This document shows positions 10,672-19,986 of a DNA stretch of 64,000 nt, piece by piece. The notes under the pieces were generated by a model. That model was not told the DNA's origin. It did not search any database and worked only from the letters and a program-made list of their open reading frames with translations. This stretch comes from Buchnera aphidicola (Periphyllus koelreuteriae). GTDB taxonomy: Bacteria > Pseudomonadota > Gammaproteobacteria > Enterobacterales > Enterobacteriaceae. Made by a program: the position numbers and the translations under genes. Each line of letters begins with the position of its first letter. The first letter of the stretch is position 1. Location: the NCBI RefSeq assembly GCF_039360445.1, contig NZ_CP134981.1, positions 101,643-165,642 of the forward strand, in the 5' to 3' direction.

Positions 10672-11478
10672 TTAATTTTTTAACACATCTTCCATAGTAA
10701 ATAATCCATTTTTTTTATAATATATCCAAATAGCAGATTTTAATGCTCCTTTAGAAAAGGTTTTTCTATGAAAAGCTTGATGCTTAATTTGAATTTTTTC
10801 TTCTTCGTTTATAAAAATAACTGAATGATCTCCAATTATTTCTCCTGCTCGAATACTATTAAATCCGATTTCATTTTTTCTTTTTTTATAATTTTTTTTA
10901 TTTCTATTAAAAACAAAAATATCTTTAAAATTTGTTTTCATAGTTTTTGAAATTCTTTTTCCTAAAGTTAATGCTGTTCCAGAAGGAGAATCTAATTTAT
11001 TTCTATGATGTGATTCTAATATTTCTATATCTGAATCAAATCCAATATTTTTTGTTGTTATCTTAAGAAGCTTTAAAATTAAATTAATTCCAATGCTAAA
11101 ATTTGTTGAATGTAATATACTTATTTTTTTAGATTTTTTTTTTATTTCTAAATAATTTTTTTCTTTTAATCCTGTTGTTCCGATAATAATTTTTTTATTA
11201 TTATTATAACAAAAATTTAAATTTTTCATTGTATTTTTTGGATTAGTAAAATCAATTAATATATCAAAATTTTTATTATTTTTTATATTATCTTCGATTT
11301 TTATTTTCTTTTTTTTTAAATTTATTAATTTATTTATTATTTTTTTATATTTTTTTTTTTTTTTTTTTATTATTAATAAAGTTAATTTAATATTTTTATA
11401 TTTTTTTGATTCTTTTATTAAACTTTTTCCCATTTTTCCTAATGCTCCAGAAATGGCAATTTTTATTCTTTTTTTCAT
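10672..11478 (-). CDS. dapB: 4-hydroxy-tetrahydrodipicolinate reductase
   Basis: NAD(P)H-dependent step of the diaminopimelate/lysine pathway. The 268-residue product (E. coli 273) has the dinucleotide-binding loop ISGALGKMGKSL (residues 9-20), DFTNPKNTM, GTTGLKEKN, and the catalytic and substrate segment EILESHHRNKLDSPSGTAL near residue 150. The frame crosses a run of 19 A residues (T run 11350-11368 on the plus strand) that encodes six consecutive lysines at about residues 38-43, an extreme slippage-prone site. The gap to the upstream lspA is only 66 bases; ispH, present here in other Buchnera as I recall, is absent. Confidence 0.96.
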   Translation of the reverse strand: MKKRIKIAISGALGKMGKSLIKESKKYKNIKLTLLIIKKKKKKYKKIINKLINLKKKKIKIEDNIKNNKNFDILIDFTNPKNTMKNLNFCYNNNKKIIIGTTGLKEKNYLEIKKKSKKISILHSTNFSIGINLILKLLKITTKNIGFDSDIEILESHHRNKLDSPSGTALTLGKRISKTMKTNFKDIFVFNRNKKNYKKRKNEIGFNSIRAGEIIGDHSVIFINEEEKIQIKHQAFHRKTFSKGALKSAIWIYYKKNGLFTMEDVLKN

Positions 11479-11544
11479 TTTTTTTATTCCATAAATTTTA
11501 AATATTATAATATTAATTTTTTATATATTTTAAAAAATTTAATC

Positions 11545-12021
11545 TTATAAAAAATTATTTTTTTTAAAAAAAAATATTACACCTAATATTATGCTTATGT
11601 CTGAAAGATTAAATATTGGAAAATGAACATTTTTATAATGAAAATCAATAAAATCTATTACAAATTTATATTTTATTCTATCTATAAAATTTCCAATAGC
11701 TCCACTAAATAAAAATATAAATGTATAAATATTTATTTTATTCGTTTTAAAAAAATAGTATATTTTATAAATTATGATACAAGTAAAAATAATATATATT
11801 TTATATAAATAATTATTTTGAAATATATTTTTTTTAGAAAATATTTCAAACATTAAACCATGATTTTGAACATAAAAAATATTAAAATTAGATAAAATTA
11901 TTTTTTTTTGATTAATTTTAAAATTTTTTAAAATTAATATTTTTGAAAAATAATCTATATAAATTATTAAAATAATTAATAATAAAATATATATTTTTTT
12001 ATTAAATAAGAATTTTTTCAT
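11545..12021 (-). CDS. lspA: Lipoprotein signal peptidase (signal peptidase II)
   Basis: Inner-membrane aspartyl protease that cleaves signal peptides of diacylglyceryl-modified prolipoproteins. The 158-residue product (E. coli 164) has four hydrophobic helices. The two catalytic Asp motifs are GAIGNFIDRIKYKFVIDFID (GNxxDR) and FPIFNLSDISIILGV (FNxxD), and the early conserved FYVQNHGLMF corresponds to the VxNxGAAF region, here weakly kept. Its ATG directly abuts the ileS stop codon, so the two are translationally coupled as in E. coli. Confidence 0.94.
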   Translation of the reverse strand: MKKFLFNKKIYILLLIILIIYIDYFSKILILKNFKINQKKIILSNFNIFYVQNHGLMFEIFSKKNIFQNNYLYKIYIIFTCIIIYKIYYFFKTNKINIYTFIFLFSGAIGNFIDRIKYKFVIDFIDFHYKNVHFPIFNLSDISIILGVIFFFKKNNFL

Positions 12022-14847
12022 TTATGCAAAAATTCTATTTTTTTCTTTTCCTGAAATATTTAAAAAACATCTATAACAAATATCTAAAAATTTTTTGTTT
12101 TTATTATTTTTTTTAAAAAAATGCCAACATCTTATACATTTTTTTCCTTTATTTAATTTTAATTTTATTTTTACAAAATTTATTTTAGAATTAGTTTTTA
12201 AATTTTTATCAGAAGATGAAAAATTTTTTAATGAACATTTTGAAGTTAAAAATATATATTTTAATTCTTTTTTAAGAATATTTAATTTTTTTAAAATATT
12301 TTTTTTTAAAAATAATACAATTGAAAGTTCTAAAGAATTTTTTATTATTTTTTTTTCTTTTTTTTTTTCTATAAGTTTATTAATTTCATTTTTAATTTGA
12401 AATATTATTTTCCATGTTTCGTTTTTAATATGTTTTTTTGTAGAATAAAAAAAAATTTTTTTAAACCATTGTTGTGTAAATAAATTATTTTTTTTTTTAA
12501 AAGGTATATTTTTCCATATTTCATAAGATGTAAATGGTAAAATAGGGGAAATCCAAATAGTTAAAGTTTGAATAATTAAGAAAATTGCAGTTTGACAACT
12601 TCTTCTATTTTTACTATTTTTAAAAGATGTATATAATCTATCTTTTATAATATCTAAATATATTGCACTCATTTTTATAAAACAAAAATTTAATATTAAT
12701 TTTATAACTTTATGAAATTTATATTTTTTATAATATTTAATAATTTTTTTTTGTATTTTTAAAGTTTCTTGAATTGCCCAAATATCTATTTGTAACATAT
12801 CTTTTTTCTTTATAAAATTTTTTTTAGGATTAAAATCATATATATTTCCTAAAAAAAAACGAGCTGTATTTCGTATTTTTCTATAAGAATCGATATTTTG
12901 TTTTAATATTTTTTCTGATATTGAAATATCTTTAGAATAATTACTTGAAGCCACCCATAAACGTAAAATATCTGCGCCAAATTTTTTTATTACTTCATTT
13001 GGGCTAATAGTGTTTCCAATAGATTTGGACATTTTTTTTCCATTTTTATCTATTGTAAAACCATGAGTTATTACTTGTTTATATGGTGCGCATTTTTGTA
13101 AAATGGATGATATCATTAAAGATGACATAAACCATCCTCTATGTTGATCTGATCCTTCTATATATAAATTTGAAATTTTTAATTTTTTATTAAAATATTT
13201 ATATATGGATGATGTATACATACACCCTGATTCAAACCATACATCTAAAATGTCTTTAGATTTTGTATATAATTTAGATTCTTTTTTTAAAAAAATTTTT
13301 TTATCAATTTTCCACCATTCTTCTATTCCTTTTTTTTTAATAAGAGAAATAATTTTTTTTAAAAAAATATTTGTTTTTTTATGTAATTTTCCTGTTTTTT
13401 TATGTATAAAAAAAGGAATAGGAACACCCCAAGATCTTTGTCTGGAAACACACCAATCTGGTCTATTTTTTACTAATGAAATCATATTATTTTTAGTCCA
13501 ATTTGGAATCCATGATACTTTTTTTATTTCTTTAATAGTATGTTTTTTAAAGTTATTTTTATTAAGATTAATAAACCATTGTGGGGTAGATCGAAATATT
13601 ATAGGTGATTTATGTCTCCAACAATGTGGATATGAATGTTTTATTTTTTTATATTTTATTAAAGAATTATTTTTTTTTAAAATAGAAATTATTGTATCAT
13701 TAATTTTAAATATATTTTTATTATTTATTTTTGAATGTATATTTTTTTTATAATTTCCAAATTCATCAATTAAATTTTTTGGATTAATATTATATTTTTT
13801 ACAAGCAATATAATCTTCTTGTCCATGAGCAGGTGCTGTATGAACTGCTCCAGTTCCTATATCTAAAACTACATGATTACTTAATATTATTGGAATTTTA
13901 ATTTTTAAAAAAGAATGAAAAACATATAAATTCTTTAATTTTTTTCCTTTAACTGAATGTATAATCATATATTTTTTTTTACTAAGAATTTTTAATATAT
14001 CATCTGTTCTTTCTTTAGATATTATAAATAATTTATTTTTAGTTTGTATTAAATTATAAATAAATTTTGGATTAATAGAAATAGCTTGACTTGCTGGTAA
14101 AGTCCATGGAGTTGTAGTCCAAATAATAATATATATATTTTTTTTAAAATATTTATTTTTTTTAATATTAAATATTTTAAATATTTTTTTTTTATTACTG
14201 AGTTTTAAAGAAAAATATATAGAATCTGATTTTTTTTCTTTATATTCTACTTCTGCTTCTGCTAATGAAGATTGACATTTTATACACCAATATATAGGTT
14301 TTAATCCTTGATATAAGTATTTTTTTTTAAGAATTTTTGATAATATTTTAATAATATTAGATTGATTTTTATAATTCATAGTTAATAATGATTTTTTCCA
14401 ATTAGCTAAAATTCCTAATCTAATAAAATCTTTTTTTTGTATTTTAACTTGTTTTTTTGCATATTTTCTACATTTATCTCTAATTTGATATTTATTAAAA
14501 TTTTTAAATTTTTTTTTATATTTTTTTTCAATACTATGTTCAATTGGTAGTCCATGACAATCCCAACAAGGAATAAATGGAACTTTATATCCAGATAGAT
14601 TTTTAAATTTTATAATAATGTCTTTTAATATTTTATTTAAAGCGTGGCCTATATGAATCTTTCCATTAGCATATGGAGGTCCATCATTAATTATAAATTT
14701 TTTAGAATTTTTTTTTGAATTTACTATTAATTTATATAAATTTATTTTATTCCATTCTTTTAATATTTCTATTTCTTTTTGAGGTAAATTAGCTTTCATT
14801 GAAAATTTTGTTTTAGGTAATTGTAAAGTATTTTTATAACTTTTCAT
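12022..14847 (-). CDS. ileS: Isoleucyl-tRNA synthetase
   Basis: Class I synthetase that charges tRNA-Ile and edits valine. The 941-residue product (E. coli 938) has the HIGH motif in NGKIHIGHAL (residues 61-70), the editing domain (CP1) with IWTTTPWTLPASQAI and GTGAVHTAPAHGQEDY, the SWGVPIPFF segment, and GKKMSKSIGNTISP holding KMSKS. The C-terminus keeps a zinc-finger arrangement: CIRCWHFF and CYRCFLN. All functional regions are thus present. It lies upstream of lspA without spacing. The E. coli upstream neighbour ribF is not present in the 161-base gap to rpsT. Long open frames on the opposite strand within it are shadows. Confidence 0.98.
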   Translation of the reverse strand: MKSYKNTLQLPKTKFSMKANLPQKEIEILKEWNKINLYKLIVNSKKNSKKFIINDGPPYANGKIHIGHALNKILKDIIIKFKNLSGYKVPFIPCWDCHGLPIEHSIEKKYKKKFKNFNKYQIRDKCRKYAKKQVKIQKKDFIRLGILANWKKSLLTMNYKNQSNIIKILSKILKKKYLYQGLKPIYWCIKCQSSLAEAEVEYKEKKSDSIYFSLKLSNKKKIFKIFNIKKNKYFKKNIYIIIWTTTPWTLPASQAISINPKFIYNLIQTKNKLFIISKERTDDILKILSKKKYMIIHSVKGKKLKNLYVFHSFLKIKIPIILSNHVVLDIGTGAVHTAPAHGQEDYIACKKYNINPKNLIDEFGNYKKNIHSKINNKNIFKINDTIISILKKNNSLIKYKKIKHSYPHCWRHKSPIIFRSTPQWFINLNKNNFKKHTIKEIKKVSWIPNWTKNNMISLVKNRPDWCVSRQRSWGVPIPFFIHKKTGKLHKKTNIFLKKIISLIKKKGIEEWWKIDKKIFLKKESKLYTKSKDILDVWFESGCMYTSSIYKYFNKKLKISNLYIEGSDQHRGWFMSSLMISSILQKCAPYKQVITHGFTIDKNGKKMSKSIGNTISPNEVIKKFGADILRLWVASSNYSKDISISEKILKQNIDSYRKIRNTARFFLGNIYDFNPKKNFIKKKDMLQIDIWAIQETLKIQKKIIKYYKKYKFHKVIKLILNFCFIKMSAIYLDIIKDRLYTSFKNSKNRRSCQTAIFLIIQTLTIWISPILPFTSYEIWKNIPFKKKNNLFTQQWFKKIFFYSTKKHIKNETWKIIFQIKNEINKLIEKKKEKKIIKNSLELSIVLFLKKNILKKLNILKKELKYIFLTSKCSLKNFSSSDKNLKTNSKINFVKIKLKLNKGKKCIRCWHFFKKNNKNKKFLDICYRCFLNISGKEKNRIFA

Positions 14848-15008
14848 TATAATCCTATTATAAAAAATATAAAATTTTGAAGTATTTTATATATTAAATA
14901 TTAAAAAAAAATTATTTTTTTATATATAAAAATATATTTTTATATATTAATATTTTGTTATTATAATTAATTAATTATTTTTTTATATTTAAATATAAGG
15001 AATTTATT

Positions 15009-15290
15009 TTGGCAAATATTAAATCATCTAAAAAGAATATAATTACATCTAATAATAAAAAAAAAGAAAATAATAAAAAACGTTCAATTATTAAAACATA
15101 TATAAAAAAAGTTTTATTTTTTATTTCTTCTAAAAATTTTGAAAAATCTATGTTTTTTTTTAATAAGATGCAATCTATTTTAGATAAATATTCTGTAAAA
15201 GGAATAATACATAAAAATAAAGCAGCAAGATTTAAATCAAGTTTATATTCAAAAATTAAAAATATAATTAATTTAAAAAATTCTATATAA
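15009..15290 (+). CDS. rpsT: 30S ribosomal protein S20
   Basis: 16S rRNA-binding protein of the small subunit. The 93-residue product begins MANIKSSKKN, matching E. coli MANIKSAKKRA, and keeps the helical Lys-rich body and HKNKAARFKSSLYSKI near the C-terminus (E. coli HKNKAARHKANL). It starts with TTG rather than ATG; E. coli rpsT also uses a UUG start, so the rare start is ancestral and fits the known translational control of this gene. RBS AAGGAA lies at 14997-15002. Confidence 0.95.
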   Translation: MANIKSSKKNIITSNNKKKENNKKRSIIKTYIKKVLFFISSKNFEKSMFFFNKMQSILDKYSVKGIIHKNKAARFKSSLYSKIKNIINLKNSI

Positions 15291-15317
15291 AGTATTAAAA
15301 TTTTTTATATTTTTATT

Positions 15318-15374
15318 AAAATCAGTATTATTTCTAAATTTTTATTAAAATTTTTAGAAAATTTTACTGATTTT
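15318..15374. terminator. Inverted repeat between convergent rpsT and dnaJ, likely bidirectional terminator
   Basis: AAAATCAGTA (15318-15327) is the exact inverse complement of TACTGATTTT (15365-15374), and the inner arms continue with TTTCTAAA against TTTAGAAA. On either strand the outer arm ends in T residues. It lies between the stop codons of two converging genes, where a shared terminator is expected. Confidence 0.75.
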
Positions 15375-15382
15375 ATAAATAA

Positions 15383-16513
15383 TCATTTTGTTAGAGAATC
15401 AAAAAATTTTTTTATTCCATCAAAAAATCTTTTAGAACGAGGATTATTTTTTTCTCCTTTATTTCCTTCTAAACTATTTCCTAATTCATATAATAATTTT
15501 TTTTGAATTTTATTTAAATTAATTGGTGTTTCTACAACGACAGTACAAAATAAATCTCCAACATAATTTTTTTTAATAGATTTTACTCCTTTGTTTGGTA
15601 TTCTAAAAGATTTGTTTGATTGTGTCTCAGGAGGAATTTTTAATTTTATTTTTCCATGTAATGTTGGAACTTCAACTATCCCACCTAAAGCAGCCATTGA
15701 GAAACTAATTGGTATTTCACAAAATAAATTATTTTTTTCTCTTTTAAATATTGAATGTTTATTAACTTTTATTTTAATATATAAATCACCTGAAGATTCT
15801 CCATTTTCTCCAATTTCTCCTTCATTATTTAATCTTATTTTATCATTATTATCTACTCCTGGAGGAATTTTTATTGATAATTTTTTTGATATTTTTATTC
15901 TTCCATTTCCATGACATGTACGACATGGATTTTTAATAAATTTTCCTTTTCCTTGACAATATGGACAAGTTTGTTGAACAGTAAAAAATCCTTTTCTCAT
16001 TTGAATGTTTCCATTACCATTACATGTAGTACAAATTTGAGGTTTAGTTCCAGGTTGTGCTTTACTTCCATTACATGAATGACATGTTTTTAAAGATGGA
16101 ATGTATATTTCTTTTATTGTTCCTTTTACAGCTTCTTCTAAATTTAATTTTAGATTGTATTGTAAATCAGATCCTCTTTGATTAGTTCTATTATTTCCAA
16201 ATATATCTCCAAATACATCTCCAAAAATATCTCCAAAATCTGAAGAATGAGTAAAATTTTCATGAAATTCATTATTTGAAGAGTTTTGATCAAATGCAGA
16301 ATGTCCATATCTATCATATGCTTCTCGTTTTTCTTTATTAATTAAAATTTCATAAGCTTCTTTTATTTGTTTAAATTTTTTTTCTGAAATTTTACTATTT
16401 TTATTTCGATCAGGATGATATTTTACTGCTAATCTTTTATAAGCTCTTTTTATTTCTCTATCATTTGCTTGGTTTGAAATATTTAAAATTTTATAATAAT
16501 CCTTTTTCCCCAT
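15383..16513 (-). CDS. dnaJ: Chaperone DnaJ (Hsp40)
   Basis: Co-chaperone that delivers substrates to DnaK and stimulates its ATPase. The 376-residue product (E. coli 376) has a J domain with the HPD motif in KYHPDRNKN near residue 31, a Gly/Phe-rich linker with repeated [10 protein letters not shown] segments, and a zinc-binding domain with four CxxCxGxG-type repeats: [24 protein letters not shown] and CRTCHGNG. The C-terminal substrate-binding domains follow. It is downstream of dnaK and separated from it by a GC-containing hairpin that may set the DnaK:DnaJ ratio. Confidence 0.98.
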   Translation of the reverse strand: MGKKDYYKILNISNQANDREIKRAYKRLAVKYHPDRNKNSKISEKKFKQIKEAYEILINKEKREAYDRYGHSAFDQNSSNNEFHENFTHSSDFGDIFGDVFGDIFGNNRTNQRGSDLQYNLKLNLEEAVKGTIKEIYIPSLKTCHSCNGSKAQPGTKPQICTTCNGNGNIQMRKGFFTVQQTCPYCQGKGKFIKNPCRTCHGNGRIKISKKLSIKIPPGVDNNDKIRLNNEGEIGENGESSGDLYIKIKVNKHSIFKREKNNLFCEIPISFSMAALGGIVEVPTLHGKIKLKIPPETQSNKSFRIPNKGVKSIKKNYVGDLFCTVVVETPINLNKIQKKLLYELGNSLEGNKGEKNNPRSKRFFDGIKKFFDSLTK

Positions 16514-16542
16514 TTTTTATATTACCTTGATTTTCTTTATTT

Positions 16543-16576
16543 TTTAAACGGACTATTTTTTTTAAGTCCGTTTAAA
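16543..16576 (-). promoter_or_regulatory. Stable hairpin in the dnaK-dnaJ intergenic region
   Basis: TTAAACGGACT (16544-16554) and AGTCCGTTTAA (16565-16575) are perfect inverse complements with a 10-base A/T loop; one more T-A pair extends the stem. No U tract follows it in the direction of dnaKJ transcription, so it does not look like a complete intrinsic terminator. A partial terminator or an mRNA-processing or stability element that lowers dnaJ relative to dnaK is my inference. Confidence 0.7.
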
Positions 16577-16609
16577 TATTAAAATAAATAATTATAGAGA
16601 TTAATAAGT

Positions 16610-18529
16610 TTATTTTTTTGGTTCTTTCACTTCTTCAAATTCAGCATCTACAACATTAGATTTATTTTTTGAATTTGATTGATTATTATTTTGTTCTTTT
16701 TCTTTAACATTAGATTCTTTTTTTGTTGCTTCAATTAATTTAGAAGATTCTTTTAATAATTCTTGAATTTTTAATTCTATATCTTTTTTATCTTCTTTTT
16801 TTAAAGATTCATCTAAGTTTTTTAATGCTAATTCAATAGATTCTTTATCTTGAACACTTAATTTATTTTTACAATCATTTAATTGTTTTTTTGTACTATG
16901 AGAAATTTGATCACCTTGATTTCTAATTTGAACTAACTCTTCAAATTTTTTATCTTCTTCTGCATTTTCTTCTGCTTCTAATATCATTTTTTTTATTTCA
17001 TCTTCTTTTAAACCAGATGATGATTGTATTGTTATTTTTTGTTCTTTTCCTGTTTTTTTATCTTTTGCAGAAACATGTAATATTCCATTTGAATCAATAT
17101 CAAAAGTTACTTCAATTTGAGCCATTCCTCTTGGAGCAGGTTGTATTCCATCTAAATTAAATTGACCTAATGATTTATTGTCAATAGATTTTTTTCTTTC
17201 TCCTTGTAATACATGAATTGTTACTGCAGATTGATTGTCTTCCGCTGTAGAAAATATTTGACTATGTTTTGTAGGAATTGTTGTGTTTTTATTAATTATT
17301 GGTGTCATTACTCCACCCATAGTTTCAATACCAAGGGATAAAGGAGTTACATCTAATAATAAAACATCTTTTACATCTCCTGATAAAACTCCACCTTGAA
17401 CCGCAGCTCCTACAGCAACAGCTTCATCTGGATTTACATCTTTTCTTGGTTTTTTATTAAAAAATTTTGATACTTTATCTTGAACCATTGGCATTCTTGT
17501 TTGGCCACCTACTAAAATTATATCATCTATATCTTTAATTGATAATTTTGCATCTTTTAAAGCTATTTCTAAAGGTTTTATCGATCTTTTAATTAAATCT
17601 TCTACTAAAGATTCTAATTTTGATCGAGTTACTTTAATATTTAGATGTTTTGGCCCATTTGAATCAGCTGTAATATATGGTAAATTTACATTTGTTTCTT
17701 TTGAAGAAGATAATTCAATTTTAGCCTTTTCTGAAGCTTCTTTTAATCTTTGCATAGCTAATGAATCTTTTTTTAAATCGAATCCTTGTTCTTTTTTAAA
17801 TTCTTCTACTAAATAATTTATTAATCTACTATCAAAATCTTCTCCACCTAAATGTGTATCTCCATTTGTTGATAATACTTCAAAAGTTTTTTCTTTATCA
17901 ACTTCATCTATTTCTATAATAGAAATATCAAATGTTCCACCACCTAAGTCATATACTGCAATTGTTTTATTTCCTTTATTTTTATCTAATCCATATGCAA
18001 GAGCTGCTGCTGTTGGTTCATTAATTATTCTTTTTACTTTTAAACCTGCTATTTTTCCTGCATCTTTTGTAGCTTGTCTTTGTGTGTCATTAAAATAAGC
18101 TGGAACTGTAATTACAGCTTCAGAAACTGTTTCACCTAAATAATCTTCTGCTGTTTTTTTCATTTTTTTTAAAATTTCAGCAGATATCTGAGGTGGAGCC
18201 ATTTTTTTATTTTTTATGTCAATCCACGCATCATTATTTTTTGATTTAACAATTTTATAAGGCATTATTTCAATATCACGTTGAACTTCTTTATCTGTAA
18301 ATTTTCTTCCTATTAATCTTTTTATTGCAAATAATGTATTATTTGGATTTGTTACAGATTGTCTTTTTGCTGGTTGACCAACTAAAATTTCTCCATTTTC
18401 AGTATACGCAATAATAGATGGTGTTGTTCTTTCTCCTTCTGAATTTTCTAAAACTTTAGCTTTGTTTCCATCCATAATAGCAACACACGAATTTGTTGTT
18501 CCTAAGTCAATTCCAATAATTTTACCCAT
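16610..18529 (-). CDS. dnaK: Chaperone DnaK (Hsp70)
   Basis: ATP-dependent Hsp70 that folds and protects proteins with DnaJ and GrpE. The 639-residue product (E. coli 638) begins [19 protein letters not shown] and has the Hsp70 signatures [16 protein letters not shown] near residue 192 and [13 protein letters not shown] near residue 341. The linker [19 protein letters not shown] begins the peptide-binding domain. The tail ends [14 protein letters not shown], resembling the E. coli [13 protein letters not shown] terminus. It is the best conserved and least AT-shifted gene around, as expected for a highly expressed chaperone. A sigma-32-type promoter lies upstream. Confidence 0.99.
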   Translation of the reverse strand: MGKIIGIDLGTTNSCVAIMDGNKAKVLENSEGERTTPSIIAYTENGEILVGQPAKRQSVTNPNNTLFAIKRLIGRKFTDKEVQRDIEIMPYKIVKSKNNDAWIDIKNKKMAPPQISAEILKKMKKTAEDYLGETVSEAVITVPAYFNDTQRQATKDAGKIAGLKVKRIINEPTAAALAYGLDKNKGNKTIAVYDLGGGTFDISIIEIDEVDKEKTFEVLSTNGDTHLGGEDFDSRLINYLVEEFKKEQGFDLKKDSLAMQRLKEASEKAKIELSSSKETNVNLPYITADSNGPKHLNIKVTRSKLESLVEDLIKRSIKPLEIALKDAKLSIKDIDDIILVGGQTRMPMVQDKVSKFFNKKPRKDVNPDEAVAVGAAVQGGVLSGDVKDVLLLDVTPLSLGIETMGGVMTPIINKNTTIPTKHSQIFSTAEDNQSAVTIHVLQGERKKSIDNKSLGQFNLDGIQPAPRGMAQIEVTFDIDSNGILHVSAKDKKTGKEQKITIQSSSGLKEDEIKKMILEAEENAEEDKKFEELVQIRNQGDQISHSTKKQLNDCKNKLSVQDKESIELALKNLDESLKKEDKKDIELKIQELLKESSKLIEATKKESNVKEKEQNNNQSNSKNKSNVVDAEFEEVKEPKK

Positions 18530-18586
18530 ATTATTTATTCCTATTTTTAATTAACATATTTTAAATTTAAATCTCTATTAATAATA

Positions 18587-18614
18587 AAATGTGGGCTTTT
18601 TATCATACAACAAG
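18587..18614 (-). promoter_or_regulatory. Sigma-32 (heat-shock) type promoter of dnaK-dnaJ
   Basis: On the minus strand, CTTGTTG (18608-18614) is followed after 12 bases by CCCACATTT (18587-18595). The E. coli RpoH consensus is CTTGAAA, 11-16 bases, CCCCATNT, so both boxes and the spacing fit. The CCC and its complement stand out in a region otherwise free of G and C. It lies 58 bases upstream of the dnaK ATG. Retained heat-shock control of dnaKJ is inferred. Confidence 0.78.
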
Positions 18615-18809
18615 TCTTTTATTAAAAAAATATTATTTTTTTTTTTTTTTTTTAAAATATTAATAATGTTATTATACTTTAAAAAATAATTATTTATATA
18701 GAATAAATATATTAATTTCTTATTTTTTTAATTTTTAAATTATTTTTTATACTTTCTTTTAAATTTTGTTAATTTATTATAAAATTATTTTAAGAGGATA
18801 TTAAAATTT

Positions 18810-19199
18810 ATGTTACATAAAGAAATTATTGAATATAGTGGAGTTTTGTTTTTTATATTTCTAACTTTTTTCTTTTGTATTTTTTCTTTATTTATGAGTT
18901 TTATTTTAGGTGGAAGATCAAATTCTTATTCTAAACACATTCCTTTTGAATCTGGAGCACCATCAACTGGTAATATTAATTTAAGATTTGCTATTAAATT
19001 TTATTTAATTGCTATTTTTTTTGTAATATTTGATATTGAATCTATGTATTTATATTCATGGTCAGTATGCGTTAGAGAAACTAGTTGGATAGGTTTTATT
19101 GAAGTATCTTTTTTTATTTTTATGATATTATTATCTTTATTATATTTATTTCGTATTAAAGCATTAACTTTGATAAATAAAAAATTTACAAATCATTAA
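18810..19199 (+). CDS. nuoA: NADH-quinone oxidoreductase subunit A
   Basis: Small membrane subunit at the junction of the peripheral and membrane arms of complex I. The 129-residue product (E. coli 147) has three hydrophobic helices. It carries the conserved loop KHIPFESGAPSTGNINLRF (residues about 43-61; E. coli [20 protein letters not shown]) and FFVIFDIESMYLYSWSV. RBS AGAGGA lies about 12 bases before the ATG. It is the first gene of the 13-gene nuo operon; the 280-base gap to dnaK includes an 18-base T run (18636-18653) and no promoter I can call with confidence. Confidence 0.96.
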   Translation: MLHKEIIEYSGVLFFIFLTFFFCIFSLFMSFILGGRSNSYSKHIPFESGAPSTGNINLRFAIKFYLIAIFFVIFDIESMYLYSWSVCVRETSWIGFIEVSFFIFMILLSLLYLFRIKALTLINKKFTNH

Positions 19200-19234
19200 A
19201 TAATTTAAAATTTTTATCTTAAAAAAGAGATTAT

Positions 19235-19903
19235 ATGAAATATACTTTAACTAAAATAAATTGGAATAAAAATAATTCAACTATCAATAATAAAAAAAAA
19301 AAAATATATTCTGATCCTGTAAAAATTGCAATAAAAAATAATATTTTTTTTGGTAATTTAAAAAAAATTCTTCATAACATTGTAAATTGGGGAAGAAAAA
19401 ACTCTTTATGGCCTTATAATTTTGGTTTATCTTGTTGTTATGTTGAAATGGTTACTTCATTTACTTCTGTTCATGATATTTCTCGTTTTGGTTCAGAAGT
19501 ATTAAGAGCTTCTCCTAGACAAGCTGATGTTATGGTCATTGCTGGTACTCCTTTTATTAAAATGGCTCCTATTATTAAAAGATTATATGATCAAATGTTA
19601 GAACCAAAATGGGTTATTTCAATGGGTTCATGCGCAAATTCTGGAGGAATGTATGATATTTATTCAGTTGTTCAAGGAATAGATAAAATTCTTCCAGTAG
19701 ATGTTTATATACCTGGTTGTCCTCCTAGACCAGAGGCTTATATTCAAGGTTTAATGTTATTGCAAAAATCTATTTCGAAAGAAAGAAGACCATTATCATG
19801 GATAGTTGGAGATCAAAAAATATATAAAGCAAATTTAAAATCTCAAAAAATAAAAAATAAATTTAAAGTAAAATCTATGTATGATTTTAAAAATCCAAAA
19901 TAA
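19235..19903 (+). CDS. nuoB: NADH-quinone oxidoreductase subunit B
   Basis: Hydrophilic connecting subunit carrying iron-sulfur cluster N2, the last electron donor to quinone. The 222-residue product (E. coli 220) has the ligand motifs [25 protein letters not shown] and [13 protein letters not shown], which together give the four cysteines including the adjacent Cys pair. The region [20 protein letters not shown] is also conserved. The N-terminal 35 residues are Lys/Asn-rich and include a 13-base A run (19292-19304) in the coding strand. It is second in the nuo operon. Confidence 0.98.
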   Translation: MKYTLTKINWNKNNSTINNKKKKIYSDPVKIAIKNNIFFGNLKKILHNIVNWGRKNSLWPYNFGLSCCYVEMVTSFTSVHDISRFGSEVLRASPRQADVMVIAGTPFIKMAPIIKRLYDQMLEPKWVISMGSCANSGGMYDIYSVVQGIDKILPVDVYIPGCPPRPEAYIQGLMLLQKSISKERRPLSWIVGDQKIYKANLKSQKIKNKFKVKSMYDFKNPK

Positions 19904-19986
19904 AAAAAAAAAATAAATTTATTTTTTTAAAATTATTATTTATAACATATTATTTAAAAATTTTAAAATAAGGAATTTGGAAATTT

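Noticed and set aside
12095-12400. Plus-strand open frame of 101 codons
   Set aside because: Antisense to the ileS C-terminal region including the zinc finger; Phe-rich composition comes from Lys codons of ileS.
13205-13753. Long plus-strand open frame of 182 codons
   Set aside because: It lies antisense within ileS, whose frame, motifs and length are complete; the antisense product is Phe/Leu-rich with no family resemblance.
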